A stretch of DNA of 64,000 nt. Source: Oceanospirillum sp048265165 (lineage in GTDB: Bacteria; Pseudomonadota; Gammaproteobacteria; Pseudomonadales; Halomonadaceae). Position 1 is the stretch's first letter, and the number at the start of each line of letters is the position of its first letter. Shown in pieces: positions 45,268 through 54,684 of this stretch. Location of the stretch: assembly GCF_048265165.1 (NCBI RefSeq), contig NZ_JBLXCD010000009.1, positions 1-64,000 of the forward strand, given 5' to 3'. The notes beneath the pieces are model-generated. The model saw nothing but the letters and a program-made list of their open reading frames with translations. It was not told where the DNA came from and searched no databases. Both the position numbers and the translations under genes were made by a program.

Positions 45268-46122
45268 ATGTCTGCAACACCCCCTCCTCTGATTAATGCT
45301 CAACAGCTCTGTCAGCAGCTACAGTCCTCTGATGCCCCTGTGGTACTGGACTGCCGATTTTATCTACAGCAACCAGCGGCAGGTCAGGAAGTTTATATGA
45401 CCGAGCATATTGTTCGTGCTCAATACGCTGATTTGGATCAGCACCTCTCAGGAGCAGTCCAGGCGGGAGTGACAGGTCGACACCCCCTGCCTGCCAAAGA
45501 AGCTTTTACCCGCCAATTACAGCAATGGGGAATCACCCATGAGCGGCCTGTTGTCGTTTATGACCAGAATAATGCTGCAATGGCAGCGGCACGCGCCTGG
45601 TGGCTGCTGCGTTATGCTGGCATCGAACAGGTGCAGGTGTTGGACGGAGGCCTGGATGCCTGGTTGGCAGAAGGACTGGCTACGGAAACTGGTGAACAGC
45701 GCAGCGACAATGCTCTGACTGAAGTACCGAGACTGAATTGGCAGGATGAAAAACTGATCAACGCCCAGCAACTACTGCTGAAAAAACCGGTGTTGCTGGA
45801 TGCCCGTGGTGTTGAACGCTTTGCCGGTGAGGTAGAGCCGATTGATCCGGTGGCCGGCCATATTCCGGGTGCTCAGTGCCTTCCCTTCACAGAGCTGGTG
45901 GATGAACAGGGTATGTTCCTGTCACAGGAGCAGCTGAAAGAGAAGCTCAGTGCGCTGGATACCGATGCCGCCACTGCCGTGTATTGCGGTTCCGGTGTGA
46001 CAGCCTGTCACCTGATATTGGCCGCAACCGTTGCCGGGCTGCCGGAGCCGCGTCTGTATGCCGGTTCATGGAGCGAGTGGATTACGGACAGTGTGCGCCC
46101 GATTGAGACCGGAAGGGAGTAG
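45268..46122 (+). CDS. sseA: 3-mercaptopyruvate sulfurtransferase (tandem rhodanese)
   Basis: The 284-residue protein has two rhodanese domains (about 5-125 and 155-280). The catalytic loop of the second is CGSGVTA with Cys240, the 3-mercaptopyruvate type, whereas thiosulfate sulfurtransferases usually have CRKGVT. The CGSGVTACH motif and the GVERFAGEVEPIDPVAGHIPGA block support this. A good AGGAG ribosome binding site is present. It is monocistronic, followed by repeats. Confidence 0.9.
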   Translation: MSATPPPLINAQQLCQQLQSSDAPVVLDCRFYLQQPAAGQEVYMTEHIVRAQYADLDQHLSGAVQAGVTGRHPLPAKEAFTRQLQQWGITHERPVVVYDQNNAAMAAARAWWLLRYAGIEQVQVLDGGLDAWLAEGLATETGEQRSDNALTEVPRLNWQDEKLINAQQLLLKKPVLLDARGVERFAGEVEPIDPVAGHIPGAQCLPFTELVDEQGMFLSQEQLKEKLSALDTDAATAVYCGSGVTACHLILAATVAGLPEPRLYAGSWSEWITDSVRPIETGRE

Positions 46123-46137
46123 AAGGCAGGCAAGTCT

Positions 46138-46198
46138 GACGGGCTGAAGCCCGACCCACAGGTTCTCCGTTTTGTTGTGGGTCGCCCTTCAGGGCGTC
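46138..46198. repeat. REP-like inverted pair, copy 1
   Basis: Two 23-bp units (46138-46160 and 46176-46198) face each other across 15 bp. Each contains its own hairpin, GGGCT-GA-AGCCC or GCCCT-TC-AGGGC, and they share the flank GACCCACA. The four differences between arms are paired swaps that keep both stems. The first unit recurs exactly at 63622-63644. Confidence 0.75.
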
Positions 46199-46245
46199 AA
46201 ACGGGTTATTCCTGCTTCCATACTCTGGGTGTAAGCCCATCAGCA

Positions 46246-46369
46246 TTTGTCGGATGGCGCGCCATTAAAGATCTTCGCATATTGAATGCTCTTTGAGTGG
46301 CGCTTATCCGGCCTACACCGGGAAAAATCACAAGGTTGGAAAAGCGGCGTGGGCGCGCCTTCCGACAAA
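46246..46369. repeat. 124-bp MITE/BIME-like element with 18-bp inverted ends
   Basis: Ends TTTGTCGGATGGCGCGCC (46246-46263) and its inverse (46352-46369) match at 17 of 18 positions, with 88 bp between. The interior carries GCGCTTATCCGGCCTACA, strikingly like an enterobacterial REP. No clear target-site duplication is seen and no protein is encoded. Confidence 0.6.
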
Positions 46370-46426
46370 GAAAATAGCTAACCGTAGTTTGCCAGATTCT
46401 ACGACTTTTAAGTCACTACTGAGCTA

Positions 46427-47731
46427 CTACCACGGCCCCACCACGTAACCCAGCTTCTCCGGTAACCATAGGGCGATCCCCGGCACCAGCATCACCAACA
46501 GCAAGCTACAAGCCATAGCGGCAATAAAGATCAATGCCCAGCCGATGGTATGTTCAAGACGGATACCCGCGATACGGGTGGTCACCATCAGGTTTACTGC
46601 CACCGGCGGTGTAAACTGACCAATAGCAATATTCATCGCCAACAGAATACCAAACCAAACCGGATTCCACTCAAAGTGCTGCATCAACGGCAACAAAATG
46701 GGTATCAGAATCAGATAGATAGATACCGCATCCAGCAACATCCCCGCCAATAAAACCAATAACATCACCAACAGCAGCAACACCCAACCACTGTCTGACA
46801 AAGAAAGAAGCGCTTCTGCCAGATGTTGGAAGGTGCCTAATGTTGTACCTGCCCAAGCAAAAATACCCGCCAGTGCAATAATAAACATCACCACACCTGA
46901 GGTCACAGCCGCCTCGGTAATCAGCTCGTACAGAGCTTTAAAGCTCAGATTGCGATAGACCAACGTACCCACCAGTACACCGTAAGCCACGGCTACAACG
47001 GCAGCCTCTGTTGGTGTGAATAAACCGGAGCGCAAACCGCCCAGAATAATCACAGGGGCAAACAGAGCCGGAATGGCAGCTTTAAAGCTTTCCCACAAAG
47101 GAGGTCGTTCTGATGCGTCCGGATCTTCCCAGCCATGTTTACGGGCCAGCCATAACGCCGGAACCAACAGTGACAGGCCCGCCAGTACACCGGGGAAAAG
47201 TCCTGCAGCAAACAGCGCTCGCAGATCAACACCAGGCACCACAATGGAATAAAGAATCAAGGCGATGGAGGGTGGAATCAGAATTGCGGTAGATGAAGAA
47301 GCGGCAATCAAAGTCGCCGAAAAAGGTTGTGGATAACCTGCTTTGCGCATACTTGGCAACATCACCATGGCAACAGCAGCAGCATCAGCCGGTCCTGAGC
47401 CACTCATGCCACCCATAATCAAACACACAAGGACCGCAACAACCGCCAGACCACCATGACGTGGGCCGATAATCGCCTGAGCAAAACGCACGAGACTTGC
47501 AGCGACACCCGCACGTTCAAAGATCAGGCCAGTAAGAATAAACAGAGGAATCGCAATCAGCGGATATTTAGCAACACTGTTATAAGTGTTAGTACCCAGT
47601 GTCGCCAGCATATCAGGCGACAGTCCGGTCACAATACCGACCACACCACCTAACCCCAGAGCAATAGCGACCGGCACGCCTAACAATAAAGCCAGGAGAA
47701 AACTGACAATCATCAGAATATCAGGACTCAT
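46427..47731 (-). CDS. dctM: TRAP transporter large permease DctM
   Basis: Large membrane subunit of a tripartite, sodium-driven carboxylate transporter. The 434-residue protein is hydrophobic throughout with about 12 spans and the family features GVPVAIALGLGG, GGMSGSGPADAAAVAMVMLP, and PPSIALILYSIV. It overlaps dctQ by 11 bp. The substrate is not determinable from sequence; dicarboxylates are the classical ligands but many others occur. Confidence 0.95.
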   Translation of the reverse strand: MSPDILMIVSFLLALLLGVPVAIALGLGGVVGIVTGLSPDMLATLGTNTYNSVAKYPLIAIPLFILTGLIFERAGVAASLVRFAQAIIGPRHGGLAVVAVLVCLIMGGMSGSGPADAAAVAMVMLPSMRKAGYPQPFSATLIAASSSTAILIPPSIALILYSIVVPGVDLRALFAAGLFPGVLAGLSLLVPALWLARKHGWEDPDASERPPLWESFKAAIPALFAPVIILGGLRSGLFTPTEAAVVAVAYGVLVGTLVYRNLSFKALYELITEAAVTSGVVMFIIALAGIFAWAGTTLGTFQHLAEALLSLSDSGWVLLLLVMLLVLLAGMLLDAVSIYLILIPILLPLMQHFEWNPVWFGILLAMNIAIGQFTPPVAVNLMVTTRIAGIRLEHTIGWALIFIAAMACSLLLVMLVPGIALWLPEKLGYVVGPW

Positions 47732-48212
47732 GGATCACCTCTCCATCCTGCTTACCCTGCAGACGATCAACAAGATTCTGAGTCGTACGTACCATAATGG
47801 CTAACGCCATTACCGGCAGCCAAATCACATAAATCCAATTAGGGAGCCCTAAACCCGGCGACAGAGATTCCCATTGATACTCCTCCAGCGCAAAGTGAGC
47901 GCCATACCAAAGAGTAATCCCCATCACGATAATGCCTGCCATCCATTGCAGGAGATACACCAGTTTTAACATAGGCTTTGGAAGATGGTGCTCAACCAAT
48001 TCAATACGGATATGCTGATTATGCCGGGCCGCAACCGCAGCTCCAGCAAAGGTCAGCAACACCAGAAAAAAAACCGAAAACTCTTCGGTAAAGGCAAAAG
48101 AAGCATCCGTGGCATAACGCACGATAACATTACCCAAACTGATCAGACAGATAGCGATCAGCGCCAGACTGGCCAGCCAGGCCTCTGGACGGAATTTTGG
48201 ACGACGGGACAT
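47721..48212 (-). CDS. dctQ: TRAP transporter small permease DctQ
   Basis: Small membrane subunit with four predicted spans (about 12-32, 42-62, 87-107, 125-148). The protein of 163 residues has the DctQ-type region NVIVRYATDASFAFTEEFSVFFLVLLTFAG with HIRIELVEHHLP. I chose the ATG at 48212 with GGAG seven bases upstream; an in-frame ATG nine codons earlier has none. Confidence 0.92.
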   Translation of the reverse strand: MSRRPKFRPEAWLASLALIAICLISLGNVIVRYATDASFAFTEEFSVFFLVLLTFAGAAVAARHNQHIRIELVEHHLPKPMLKLVYLLQWMAGIIVMGITLWYGAHFALEEYQWESLSPGLGLPNWIYVIWLPVMALAIMVRTTQNLVDRLQGKQDGEVIHES

Positions 48213-48339
48213 AACAGCTCCGCAGGAACAAACAGACACTCATTGAAAGACCATAGGCCGGTGACACCAGCCTACCGTCATCAGGAACAGTAAAAGCGAC
48301 CATCTTTTCAGACTGTCGCCAGATCAAACCAACGCAGCA

Positions 48340-49347
48340 TCAGTTACGGTTAGCAACCGCTTCCTGAGCCTGTTTAACCAGCGCAGCACCGATACGTGGT
48401 GTCCATTTTTCATACACCGACTCCGTCGCTTTAACAAAAGCAGCATGCTGTTCTGGTGTCAGATCCGTTACGGTTATGCCCCGCTCTTTAATTCTCGCCA
48501 ACGTTGACTCTAGTTCACTACGGGATTTCTCTTTTTCCCATTTACCTGCGTCAATAGCCGCTTGTTTTAGCAGTTTTTGGTCTTCTGGTGAGAACTGACG
48601 CCACACCCGAGTACTGACACCAAACACTAAAGGATCTGCCATATAACCCCAGCGGGTTAGGTGAGCCTGACCAACCTGATCAATACGCGCCACATCAAAA
48701 ACCGAGATTGGGTTTTCCTGTCCATCAACCGCACCTGTGGTTAATGCAGGTTTTGCATCCGCCCAGCTCATCTGGGTAGGGTTAGCACCCAAAGCGGTAA
48801 ACGTATCCTGGAATAGCGGTGAGCCAACAACGCGGATTTTCAAACCTTTAAGATCTTCAGGCTTATCAATTTTCTGCTTAGAATTAGATAACTGACGGAA
48901 ACCGTTTTCACCCCAAGCCAGAGGCGTAACGCCACGTTTTTCGATGCCCTTAAAGACCGCCTTACCGGCTTCGCCTCCAGTAATCGCATCAATCGCCGCA
49001 TGATCAGGCATTAAAAACGGTAGCGAGAACAGGTTCAGTTCCGGCACCTGTGGCGACCAGTTAATCGTAGAGCCCACAGCCATATCAATCAGGCCAGAGC
49101 GCATCGCCGAAAACTCTTTCGTTTGGTCACCAGAGACCAGCTGAGAGTTACTGTAAATTTTCATATTAATACGGCCTTCCGAGCGCTCTTTAACCAGCTC
49201 GACCCATTTATCAGCGGCCTGCCCCCAAGGGAAGGCAGAAGGCAGTACGGTTGAAACGGTATATTCTTTTTTGTATTCCGCCTGAGCGAAAGGACTGATC
49301 AGCAGACAGGTCGCCAGCGCAGCCATAAGGGTTTGACGTTTAAACAT
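48340..49347 (-). CDS. dctP: TRAP transporter solute-binding protein DctP
   Basis: Periplasmic solute receptor. The 335-residue protein has a Sec signal peptide (about 1-23, ending PFAQA), the DctP-family features SALPWGQ-like SAFPWGQAADKWVELV, and the conserved carboxylate-binding arginine region LKIRVVGSPLFQDTF near residue 170. It is the first gene of the unit dctP-dctQ-dctM; dctQ starts 127 bp later. Confidence 0.95.
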   Translation of the reverse strand: MFKRQTLMAALATCLLISPFAQAEYKKEYTVSTVLPSAFPWGQAADKWVELVKERSEGRINMKIYSNSQLVSGDQTKEFSAMRSGLIDMAVGSTINWSPQVPELNLFSLPFLMPDHAAIDAITGGEAGKAVFKGIEKRGVTPLAWGENGFRQLSNSKQKIDKPEDLKGLKIRVVGSPLFQDTFTALGANPTQMSWADAKPALTTGAVDGQENPISVFDVARIDQVGQAHLTRWGYMADPLVFGVSTRVWRQFSPEDQKLLKQAAIDAGKWEKEKSRSELESTLARIKERGITVTDLTPEQHAAFVKATESVYEKWTPRIGAALVKQAQEAVANRN

Positions 49348-49595
49348 TGTTCAGGTCCAGGTTGTTAGCTTGCAGGATAGATTCGCATTTAGGTTGCCAG
49401 CTGCTTAAGGGTATTGAGCTGCCAGTTAGCGTGCGGTCTGTCGGTTGGTCAGTAAGACCTTGTGGGTCGTAATGCCACCGAACATTATTTATGGATAGTA
49501 GAAAAACCGCAGGCCTGATTATGGCGGGGGCGGAAAGGCTTCGTAAAAAGAAATATTTAAACAGTTGATAATTTAAAGAAAGGCGCGCCCCGTAA

Positions 49596-49614
49596 AGAGG
49601 GCGTTTTCGCCCTG
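49596..49614 (-). terminator. Weak hairpin after the ParA gene
   Basis: AGGGCG and CGCCCT pair around a TT-rich loop 25 nt past the stop. On the minus strand it is followed by CTCTTT, only a poor T-run. Confidence 0.35.
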
Positions 49615-49637
49615 CATGATCTACAAAGGTCTAACCC

Positions 49638-50405
49638 CTACTCCGACAGCAACTGAAACAAATCAACAAACTGACCGGTGAGTTTATGGCGTGGCACATG
49701 GTAGATCAGAGGCTTGCTTAACTGGTGGGACTCCCGCATTTTTACCGATGACATAAGATAGACCGGCAACACAGGATGCCCTTCATCGACCAGCTCATTC
49801 ACCAGTTGCTGTGGCAGCTTCGCCTGGGGTTGCATCTGGTTAACAACAATTCCCTCAACCTGAAGCTCCGGATTATGATCCATACGCATCTCATCAATAT
49901 TGCTCAGTAATTGCCCCAGTGCCTGCCGGGAAAATGCATCGCAGTCGAAAGGAATCAAACAGCGCCCGGCCCCGATAAGCGCGGATCGGGAAAAGAAATT
50001 CAGAGCTGGAGGCGTATCAATAAAAATCTGATCATAAACTTCAGCCTGCTCCTGCAACATCTCTTTGAACTTATAGATCTTGTAACGTGACTCCAGCTTA
50101 GCTTCCAGACTTTCCAGCTCACCATGGGCAGGCAGCAGATAAAGGTTCTCCCACTGAGTCTGCCGAATCAGCTGTTCCACCGGCTTACGTTGGGAGGAGA
50201 TCGTCAGACACTGCTCAAAGAAATCAAACAATGTATCATGCATCTCCTGCACACTTTCGCCAGTGAGATAATGACTGGAATTCCCCTGGGGGTCGAGATC
50301 AATCACCAGTGTTTTCAAGCCCTGTTGAGCACTGATTGCCGCAAGATTACAGGTGATACTGGATTTACCGACACCACCTTTCTGGTTAAAAACTACCCTG
50401 ATCAT
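49638..50405 (-). CDS. Orphan ParA-family ATPase
   Basis: The 255-residue protein has the deviant Walker A KGGVGKSS (9-16), switch I IDLDPQGNSS and Walker B YDQIFIDTPPALNF. It resembles Soj/ParA of the short, HTH-less type. No parB-like gene, parS-like repeat or chemotaxis/pilus gene is adjacent, so it could position a protein complex instead of DNA. GAGGGA precedes the ATG. Divergent from fabY. Confidence 0.88.
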   Translation of the reverse strand: MIRVVFNQKGGVGKSSITCNLAAISAQQGLKTLVIDLDPQGNSSHYLTGESVQEMHDTLFDFFEQCLTISSQRKPVEQLIRQTQWENLYLLPAHGELESLEAKLESRYKIYKFKEMLQEQAEVYDQIFIDTPPALNFFSRSALIGAGRCLIPFDCDAFSRQALGQLLSNIDEMRMDHNPELQVEGIVVNQMQPQAKLPQQLVNELVDEGHPVLPVYLMSSVKMRESHQLSKPLIYHVPRHKLTGQFVDLFQLLSE

Positions 50406-50846
50406 AATCGTTCCCTCAGTACTGATACCTTTATCACTCCGGCACTGGTTTTATCCCGCACCGCAGCATAAAACCTGAGTGTATTCATTTTATCGAATGG
50501 GGTCGAGCCCGATAGTGCCACCCAGGCTACTTGTGTAGCGCAATTAAAAAGCGGTTAAAATACCGTTATGATTTCAAACAGAAAAGGCGTAAAAACCTGC
50601 ATAAAATCCACATTTGACGGGCATTCAGCCATAGCCGCGCTGTTTGGTAAGTGATAACATTCTCCGCTTAATTTTTCAGGTCAGTGTTTTGTTTAAAACG
50701 CTGCCCTTCAGAGTTTAGCTTCCAGGTTGTGCATCACCTCTTGGCCATCCCCAACAAGCTAAACTGCAGGCTGACTTTCAGGTCATTCGTGCTATCCAGT
50801 ATCATTGCGACTCCATAAGTTGCGACACCGTTATGAGGAGTGGGGC
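50406..50846. other. Divergent region between the ParA gene and fabY
   Basis: This 441-bp region has no gene. It contains a 9-bp inverted repeat (50713-50764) in the likely fabY leader and a weak plus-strand promoter-like pair (TTAAAA, 17 bp, TATGAT, about 50545-50574). The fabY ribosome binding site GAGGAG is at its end. Confidence 0.4.
50713..50764 (+). promoter_or_regulatory. Long-range inverted repeat in the fabY leader
   Basis: GTTTAGCTT (50713-50721) and AAGCTAAAC (50756-50764) are perfect complementary 9-mers separated by 34 nt, 83 nt before the fabY start. Such a stem could control translation or be an operator. Confidence 0.35.
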
Positions 50847-52760
50847 TTGTCACAGTTACCGGTAATTATTGGTTTTGGCGGCGTTAATGCTGCTGGTCGA
50901 AGCTCAGGTTTTCAGAGTTTTCGCCGCACCGTTTTAAACAGTCTTGATAGTGAGCAACAAGCACAGACGTTGGTTAGCCTCGCCTGTATGATGGGGCTAC
51001 TGACAGAAAAAGAGGGTCAGTGGATTACTGCTGAAGGGGAAAGCCTGGATCTGAATACAGCTGCAAGCAAGGTTCGCCCCCAAGTTCTGAGTAACACACT
51101 TATCCGTAAAACCCATCCCGACCTGTTTGATGTGGATGCAATGCCCGCCAATGCCCGGATCACCATCAAACCGGATCAGGAAGCGATCAGTTTTACCCTG
51201 CGTCCCCGCCAGATGCCGAAAACAACTCCGGATAACTGGCAAGTCGCAGCACTGGACAATGGCCATTACCAGATCACCATTACCGGCGACTTTGAAGCCC
51301 TGATTCCCGATGGGCGCGAAGCCGGCGTAAAAGCCTCAGCTCAGATCCCCACAGGCTTTAATCCAGGTAAACATTACCGATCAGTGCATCATCCCCGCGG
51401 CCTGCAGATGGCGGTATTTGCAGCTTCCGATATGCTGGGCAGTACTGGTCTGGACTGGGATGCAGTGAAAGACACCTTGCGCCCGGATCAGATGGCGGTC
51501 TATGCCGGTAACTCCATCGGTCAGATGGATCAGTATGGTTGGGGCGGTTTGCTGCAGAGCTTTGTTAACGGTAAACGTGCCACCTCCAAGCAGATGCCTT
51601 TGGGCTACGGCCAGATGCCTGCAGATTTTATCAACGCCTATGTACTGGGCAGCGTCGGCGCAACTGCGGGTCATCTCGGTGCCTGCGCCAGCTTTCTATA
51701 CAACCTACAGGCAGCTGTAACGGATATCCGCTTGGGTCGTCGTCGCTTAGCCGTTGTCGGTACCAGTGATGCGCCGGTAACCCCCGAAGTCATTGAAGGC
51801 TTCCGTGTAATGGGCGCTCTGGCGGATGATGCCAGCCTGATGGCACTGGATGCACTGGAAAAGCTAGCGGATGCGGATTACCAGAAAGCCTGCCGCCCTT
51901 TTGCGGAAAACTGTGGCTTCACCATGGCGGAAGGTGCTCAGTACCTGATGCTGACGGATGATACTCTGGCTCTGGAGCTGGGTGCTCAGATCTTTGGTTC
52001 TGTGCCGGAAGTGTTTGTAAATGCTGATGGTTTTAAAAAATCCATCAGCGCCCCAGGGATTGGCAACTATGTCACCCTGGCAAAATCTGCCGCTCTGGTA
52101 CGCTCCGTTCTGGGTGAAGAGTCTCTGCGCCAACGCAGCTACGTTCATGCCCACGGAACCAGCACCCCGAAAAACAGAGTGACGGAATCCCATGTACTGA
52201 ATCAGGTCGCTAAAGCCTTCGATATCAGAAGCTGGCCTGTTGCTGCGATTAAGTGCTATGTCGGTCACTCCCAAGGCACTGCAGCCGGGGATCAGACCAT
52301 TAGCGCACTAGGCACCTGGGCTCACCAGATGATCCCAGGTATCGCCACCACAGACAAAATTGCCGATGATGTTCACCAGAGTCATCTGGAGTTTTCTCAG
52401 CAGGCAATTGACCTGACTGAGCGCCCGATGGATACCGCCTTTATCAACGCTAAAGGCTTTGGCGGCAACAACGCCACCGGCGTGATCTTCTCACCGGAGG
52501 TAACACTCCAGATGCTGACTAAAAAGCACGGCCAGACCGCCATCAGCGCATGGGAAGACAAGGTACAGCAACAGAAAGCCCGTGCAGAAGAGTATCAGAC
52601 AGATGTTGATGCTGGGCGCTTCAGTGTGGTGTATCACTTTGGAGACCGTGAGGTGCTGGAAGGTCCCGAATTGCAGATCACCGACAGCAAGCTGCATATT
52701 CCGGGTTACGCTCAGGATATCAGTCTTGAACTGGACAATCCGTTTGCGGATATGGGCTGA
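50847..52760 (+). CDS. fabY: Beta-ketoacyl-ACP synthase FabY
   Basis: Starts fatty acid synthesis by condensing acetyl-CoA with malonyl-ACP in bacteria such as P. aeruginosa that use FabY. The 637-residue protein carries a thiolase-fold synthase with Cys280 (LGACASFLYN), His436 (HAHGTSTPK) and His474 (KCYVGHSQGTAAGD), a Cys-His-His triad, plus an N-terminal extension and C-terminal tail typical of the long FabY class. I chose TTG at 50847, preceded at six bases by GAGGAG; the frame opens at 50805 without a ribosome binding site. A strong terminator follows. Confidence 0.92.
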   Translation: MSQLPVIIGFGGVNAAGRSSGFQSFRRTVLNSLDSEQQAQTLVSLACMMGLLTEKEGQWITAEGESLDLNTAASKVRPQVLSNTLIRKTHPDLFDVDAMPANARITIKPDQEAISFTLRPRQMPKTTPDNWQVAALDNGHYQITITGDFEALIPDGREAGVKASAQIPTGFNPGKHYRSVHHPRGLQMAVFAASDMLGSTGLDWDAVKDTLRPDQMAVYAGNSIGQMDQYGWGGLLQSFVNGKRATSKQMPLGYGQMPADFINAYVLGSVGATAGHLGACASFLYNLQAAVTDIRLGRRRLAVVGTSDAPVTPEVIEGFRVMGALADDASLMALDALEKLADADYQKACRPFAENCGFTMAEGAQYLMLTDDTLALELGAQIFGSVPEVFVNADGFKKSISAPGIGNYVTLAKSAALVRSVLGEESLRQRSYVHAHGTSTPKNRVTESHVLNQVAKAFDIRSWPVAAIKCYVGHSQGTAAGDQTISALGTWAHQMIPGIATTDKIADDVHQSHLEFSQQAIDLTERPMDTAFINAKGFGGNNATGVIFSPEVTLQMLTKKHGQTAISAWEDKVQQQKARAEEYQTDVDAGRFSVVYHFGDREVLEGPELQITDSKLHIPGYAQDISLELDNPFADMG

Positions 52761-52791
52761 TCTTAAGCTTGTAACTGCAAACAGCAGCGAC

Positions 52792-52831
52792 AAAAAAGCT
52801 CGTCTTTCATCACTGAAAGGCGAGCTTTTTT
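52792..52831 (+). terminator. Bidirectional terminator between fabY and the lipoprotein operon
   Basis: AAAAAAGCTCG and CGAGCTTTTTT arms, extended by CTTTC and GAAAG, form a strong hairpin with A- and T-runs on both sides. It serves fabY on the plus strand and the converging lipoprotein gene on the minus strand. Confidence 0.88.
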
Positions 52832-52860
52832 ACGACCGGTCTCGTCCCCCTTATCGCGGA

Positions 52861-53931
52861 TCAATAATCCGCAATAAAAAGCGCATCAATCACTTCACGG
52901 GACAGGATCGTACCCAACTGCTTGGCCGCCAGATGCTGCGCCCTATCTTTCATGCCGGAAACCCCTTTCGCCTCACGGTCAAAAGAACCCATAATTCGGT
53001 TTTCGCTGTCACGAATCTGAACGGCAGAGCGGGCAAAAACATAGTGAGTACGTCTGACTTCCCGACTGCTCATAGTCAAAGAATAGCTTAGGCGAAGGTC
53101 TGCTTCGTCATCATCAGATGCATTCAAACGCAGGCCCAGTTTTGTCATCTCCTCCGCCAGAGACGCATCCAGCTTCCGGGCTGCAGTATTAACCGGCGAA
53201 AGCTGAATCCGTAAAGAGCTCACCAGCCGATTCAGTTCATGGCGCAGATTGACCAGCGCTTCATCCGGTGCAAAACGGCTGAAGCCGGACTCCGCAACAA
53301 ACCTCAGCTGACGCACCAGCTTATCCCGCTGGGCAAACCGCAGCAAAACCGGCATCGCTGCACGAGCTTGGTCGAGTCGACTAACAGGCTGTCCTGTCGG
53401 AGTTTCCGTGGCAGGCAGAGCTTTCCCTTCCAGCTCCAGATCAATAGCTGCCAGCTGCTCTGCTAATCTTGCTTCCGCTGAGTGACGATTCAGCTCCGCC
53501 AGTGCATAGTGCGTTTTAGTTACCGGGTTAACCCAACTATCACTCCAGCCAAGACCCGGCAGTTCAACCTCGGGGATACGGCTACGTACTTTATCGTTAA
53601 CTTCCTCAATAAAGCTGGTATTTTGCCCGTCGGTCATCTGCAACTGTGTCTGACTACTAAAATCACCACTGACCATAACCTGCATCTGACGAATCAGGTC
53701 GGCACGGGCACGCTCTTTAGCATTCTCAGCTGCAGCAGACTCACTACCGGTATTATCAGCGCTTCCCACCCCATACACATACCCTGCCCGTTGCGGAAGC
53801 TGATCAACCCATGCCGGTGCTTCACCCAACCGTTGCTCAGGGGCAGATGAACAACCGGCTAGCGCTACAGCAACCAGCAGCAATAAGGTCAAACCGTTTC
53901 TTTTTCCGATATTCCGGGTTGTAAAGGCCAA
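52861..53931 (-). CDS. LPP20-like lipoprotein
   Basis: The 356-residue protein has a signal peptide with lipobox ALAGC (Cys near residue 27) followed by SSAPEQ, predicting an outer-membrane lipoprotein. The segment PAWVDQLPQRAGYVYGVGSA is typical of LPP20/FlgP-type lipoproteins. The C-terminal half is alpha-beta with no known catalytic motif. It is the third gene of the cluster COG3014-like, LpoB-like, LPP20-like, starting 36 nt after the second. No function is known. Confidence 0.8.
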   Translation of the reverse strand: MAFTTRNIGKRNGLTLLLLVAVALAGCSSAPEQRLGEAPAWVDQLPQRAGYVYGVGSADNTGSESAAAENAKERARADLIRQMQVMVSGDFSSQTQLQMTDGQNTSFIEEVNDKVRSRIPEVELPGLGWSDSWVNPVTKTHYALAELNRHSAEARLAEQLAAIDLELEGKALPATETPTGQPVSRLDQARAAMPVLLRFAQRDKLVRQLRFVAESGFSRFAPDEALVNLRHELNRLVSSLRIQLSPVNTAARKLDASLAEEMTKLGLRLNASDDDEADLRLSYSLTMSSREVRRTHYVFARSAVQIRDSENRIMGSFDREAKGVSGMKDRAQHLAAKQLGTILSREVIDALFIADY

Positions 53932-53967
53932 ATTAACTCTCCTGTTTATTGACTTCTGGCGCTGCGG

Positions 53968-54567
53968 TTAGCGATTCATTTTCTTTTTGATTTTCTTCTG
54001 ACCATTCCATACTTCCCGGTTACTGGTCATATCGATCAGCTTCATATCCACCTGATAACTGGTTACGCGAGTGTCTCCAAGCTGATCAACAAAGCTGTTA
54101 ATACTGCCGGAAAGTGCAAAGTTAGCGCCGGTCTCCTGCCCCATTTGAGCCTGTGTTCCAGCGGATGCATTCAGTTCCTGATCCCGGCGTTCATCCCGGA
54201 TCTGGTCACGCTCATCGCCACTGACGACAAAGTCAACGTCACCGGAACGCAGCAACTCACGCTTAATGTCATTAACAAAGGTTTCTGAAGGAATATGCTC
54301 GCTGGTTTTATTACGGATCGTATGAATCACAACCGTCGGGCGACGAACATCATCGGTACTCATCTTATAGCGCGTTAACCACGGAAAGGTCAGCATATCC
54401 TGCATCATCTCCTTGGCCACCAAGCGGGAGTCCTCATCATTCCAGCGATCTGTCAGGGCGATCTCCTGATTCACATCAACCCGTTCAACAGAGGGGCCGC
54501 CACAACCCGCCAGCAGCAATGCGCTTCCCATCAGAGCAGCAGCACCCAGTTTAGCCATCATACGCAT
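53968..54567 (-). CDS. lpoB: Penicillin-binding protein activator LpoB-like lipoprotein
   Basis: The 199-residue lipoprotein has lipobox LLLAGCGG (Cys near 22) and the TolB-like fold of LpoB: RRPTVVIHTIRNKTSEHIPSE, INSFVDQLGDTRVTSYQVDMKLIDMTSNREVW. In E. coli LpoB activates PBP1B from the outer membrane. A PBP1A gene is in this window but its normal activator is LpoA, so the partner is unproven. It lies between two other lipoprotein genes. Confidence 0.82.
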   Translation of the reverse strand: MRMMAKLGAAALMGSALLLAGCGGPSVERVDVNQEIALTDRWNDEDSRLVAKEMMQDMLTFPWLTRYKMSTDDVRRPTVVIHTIRNKTSEHIPSETFVNDIKRELLRSGDVDFVVSGDERDQIRDERRDQELNASAGTQAQMGQETGANFALSGSINSFVDQLGDTRVTSYQVDMKLIDMTSNREVWNGQKKIKKKMNR

Positions 54568-54684
54568 ATCATTTCTCCTTGAAGCTTAAATCAGTGGCTT
54601 TCGAGCTATATCGAAACACCTTGCAGGAAACTGCCTGTAGCCTGTAAATGTAAATTGTACCAAACCACTTCAAACCCTATACGG

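Larger units (their letters stand above)
46123..46426. other. Repeat-rich intergenic patch
   Basis: This 304-bp gap between convergent sseA and dctM is almost filled by two repeat structures: a REP-like hairpin pair (46138-46198) and a 124-bp element with inverted ends (46246-46369). No coding sequence or T-run terminator is seen. Confidence 0.6.

Noticed and set aside
50495..50525. tRNA-like string GGTCGAGCCCGAT
   Set aside because: It resembles a T-arm only loosely; no cloverleaf or acceptor stem could be built around it.
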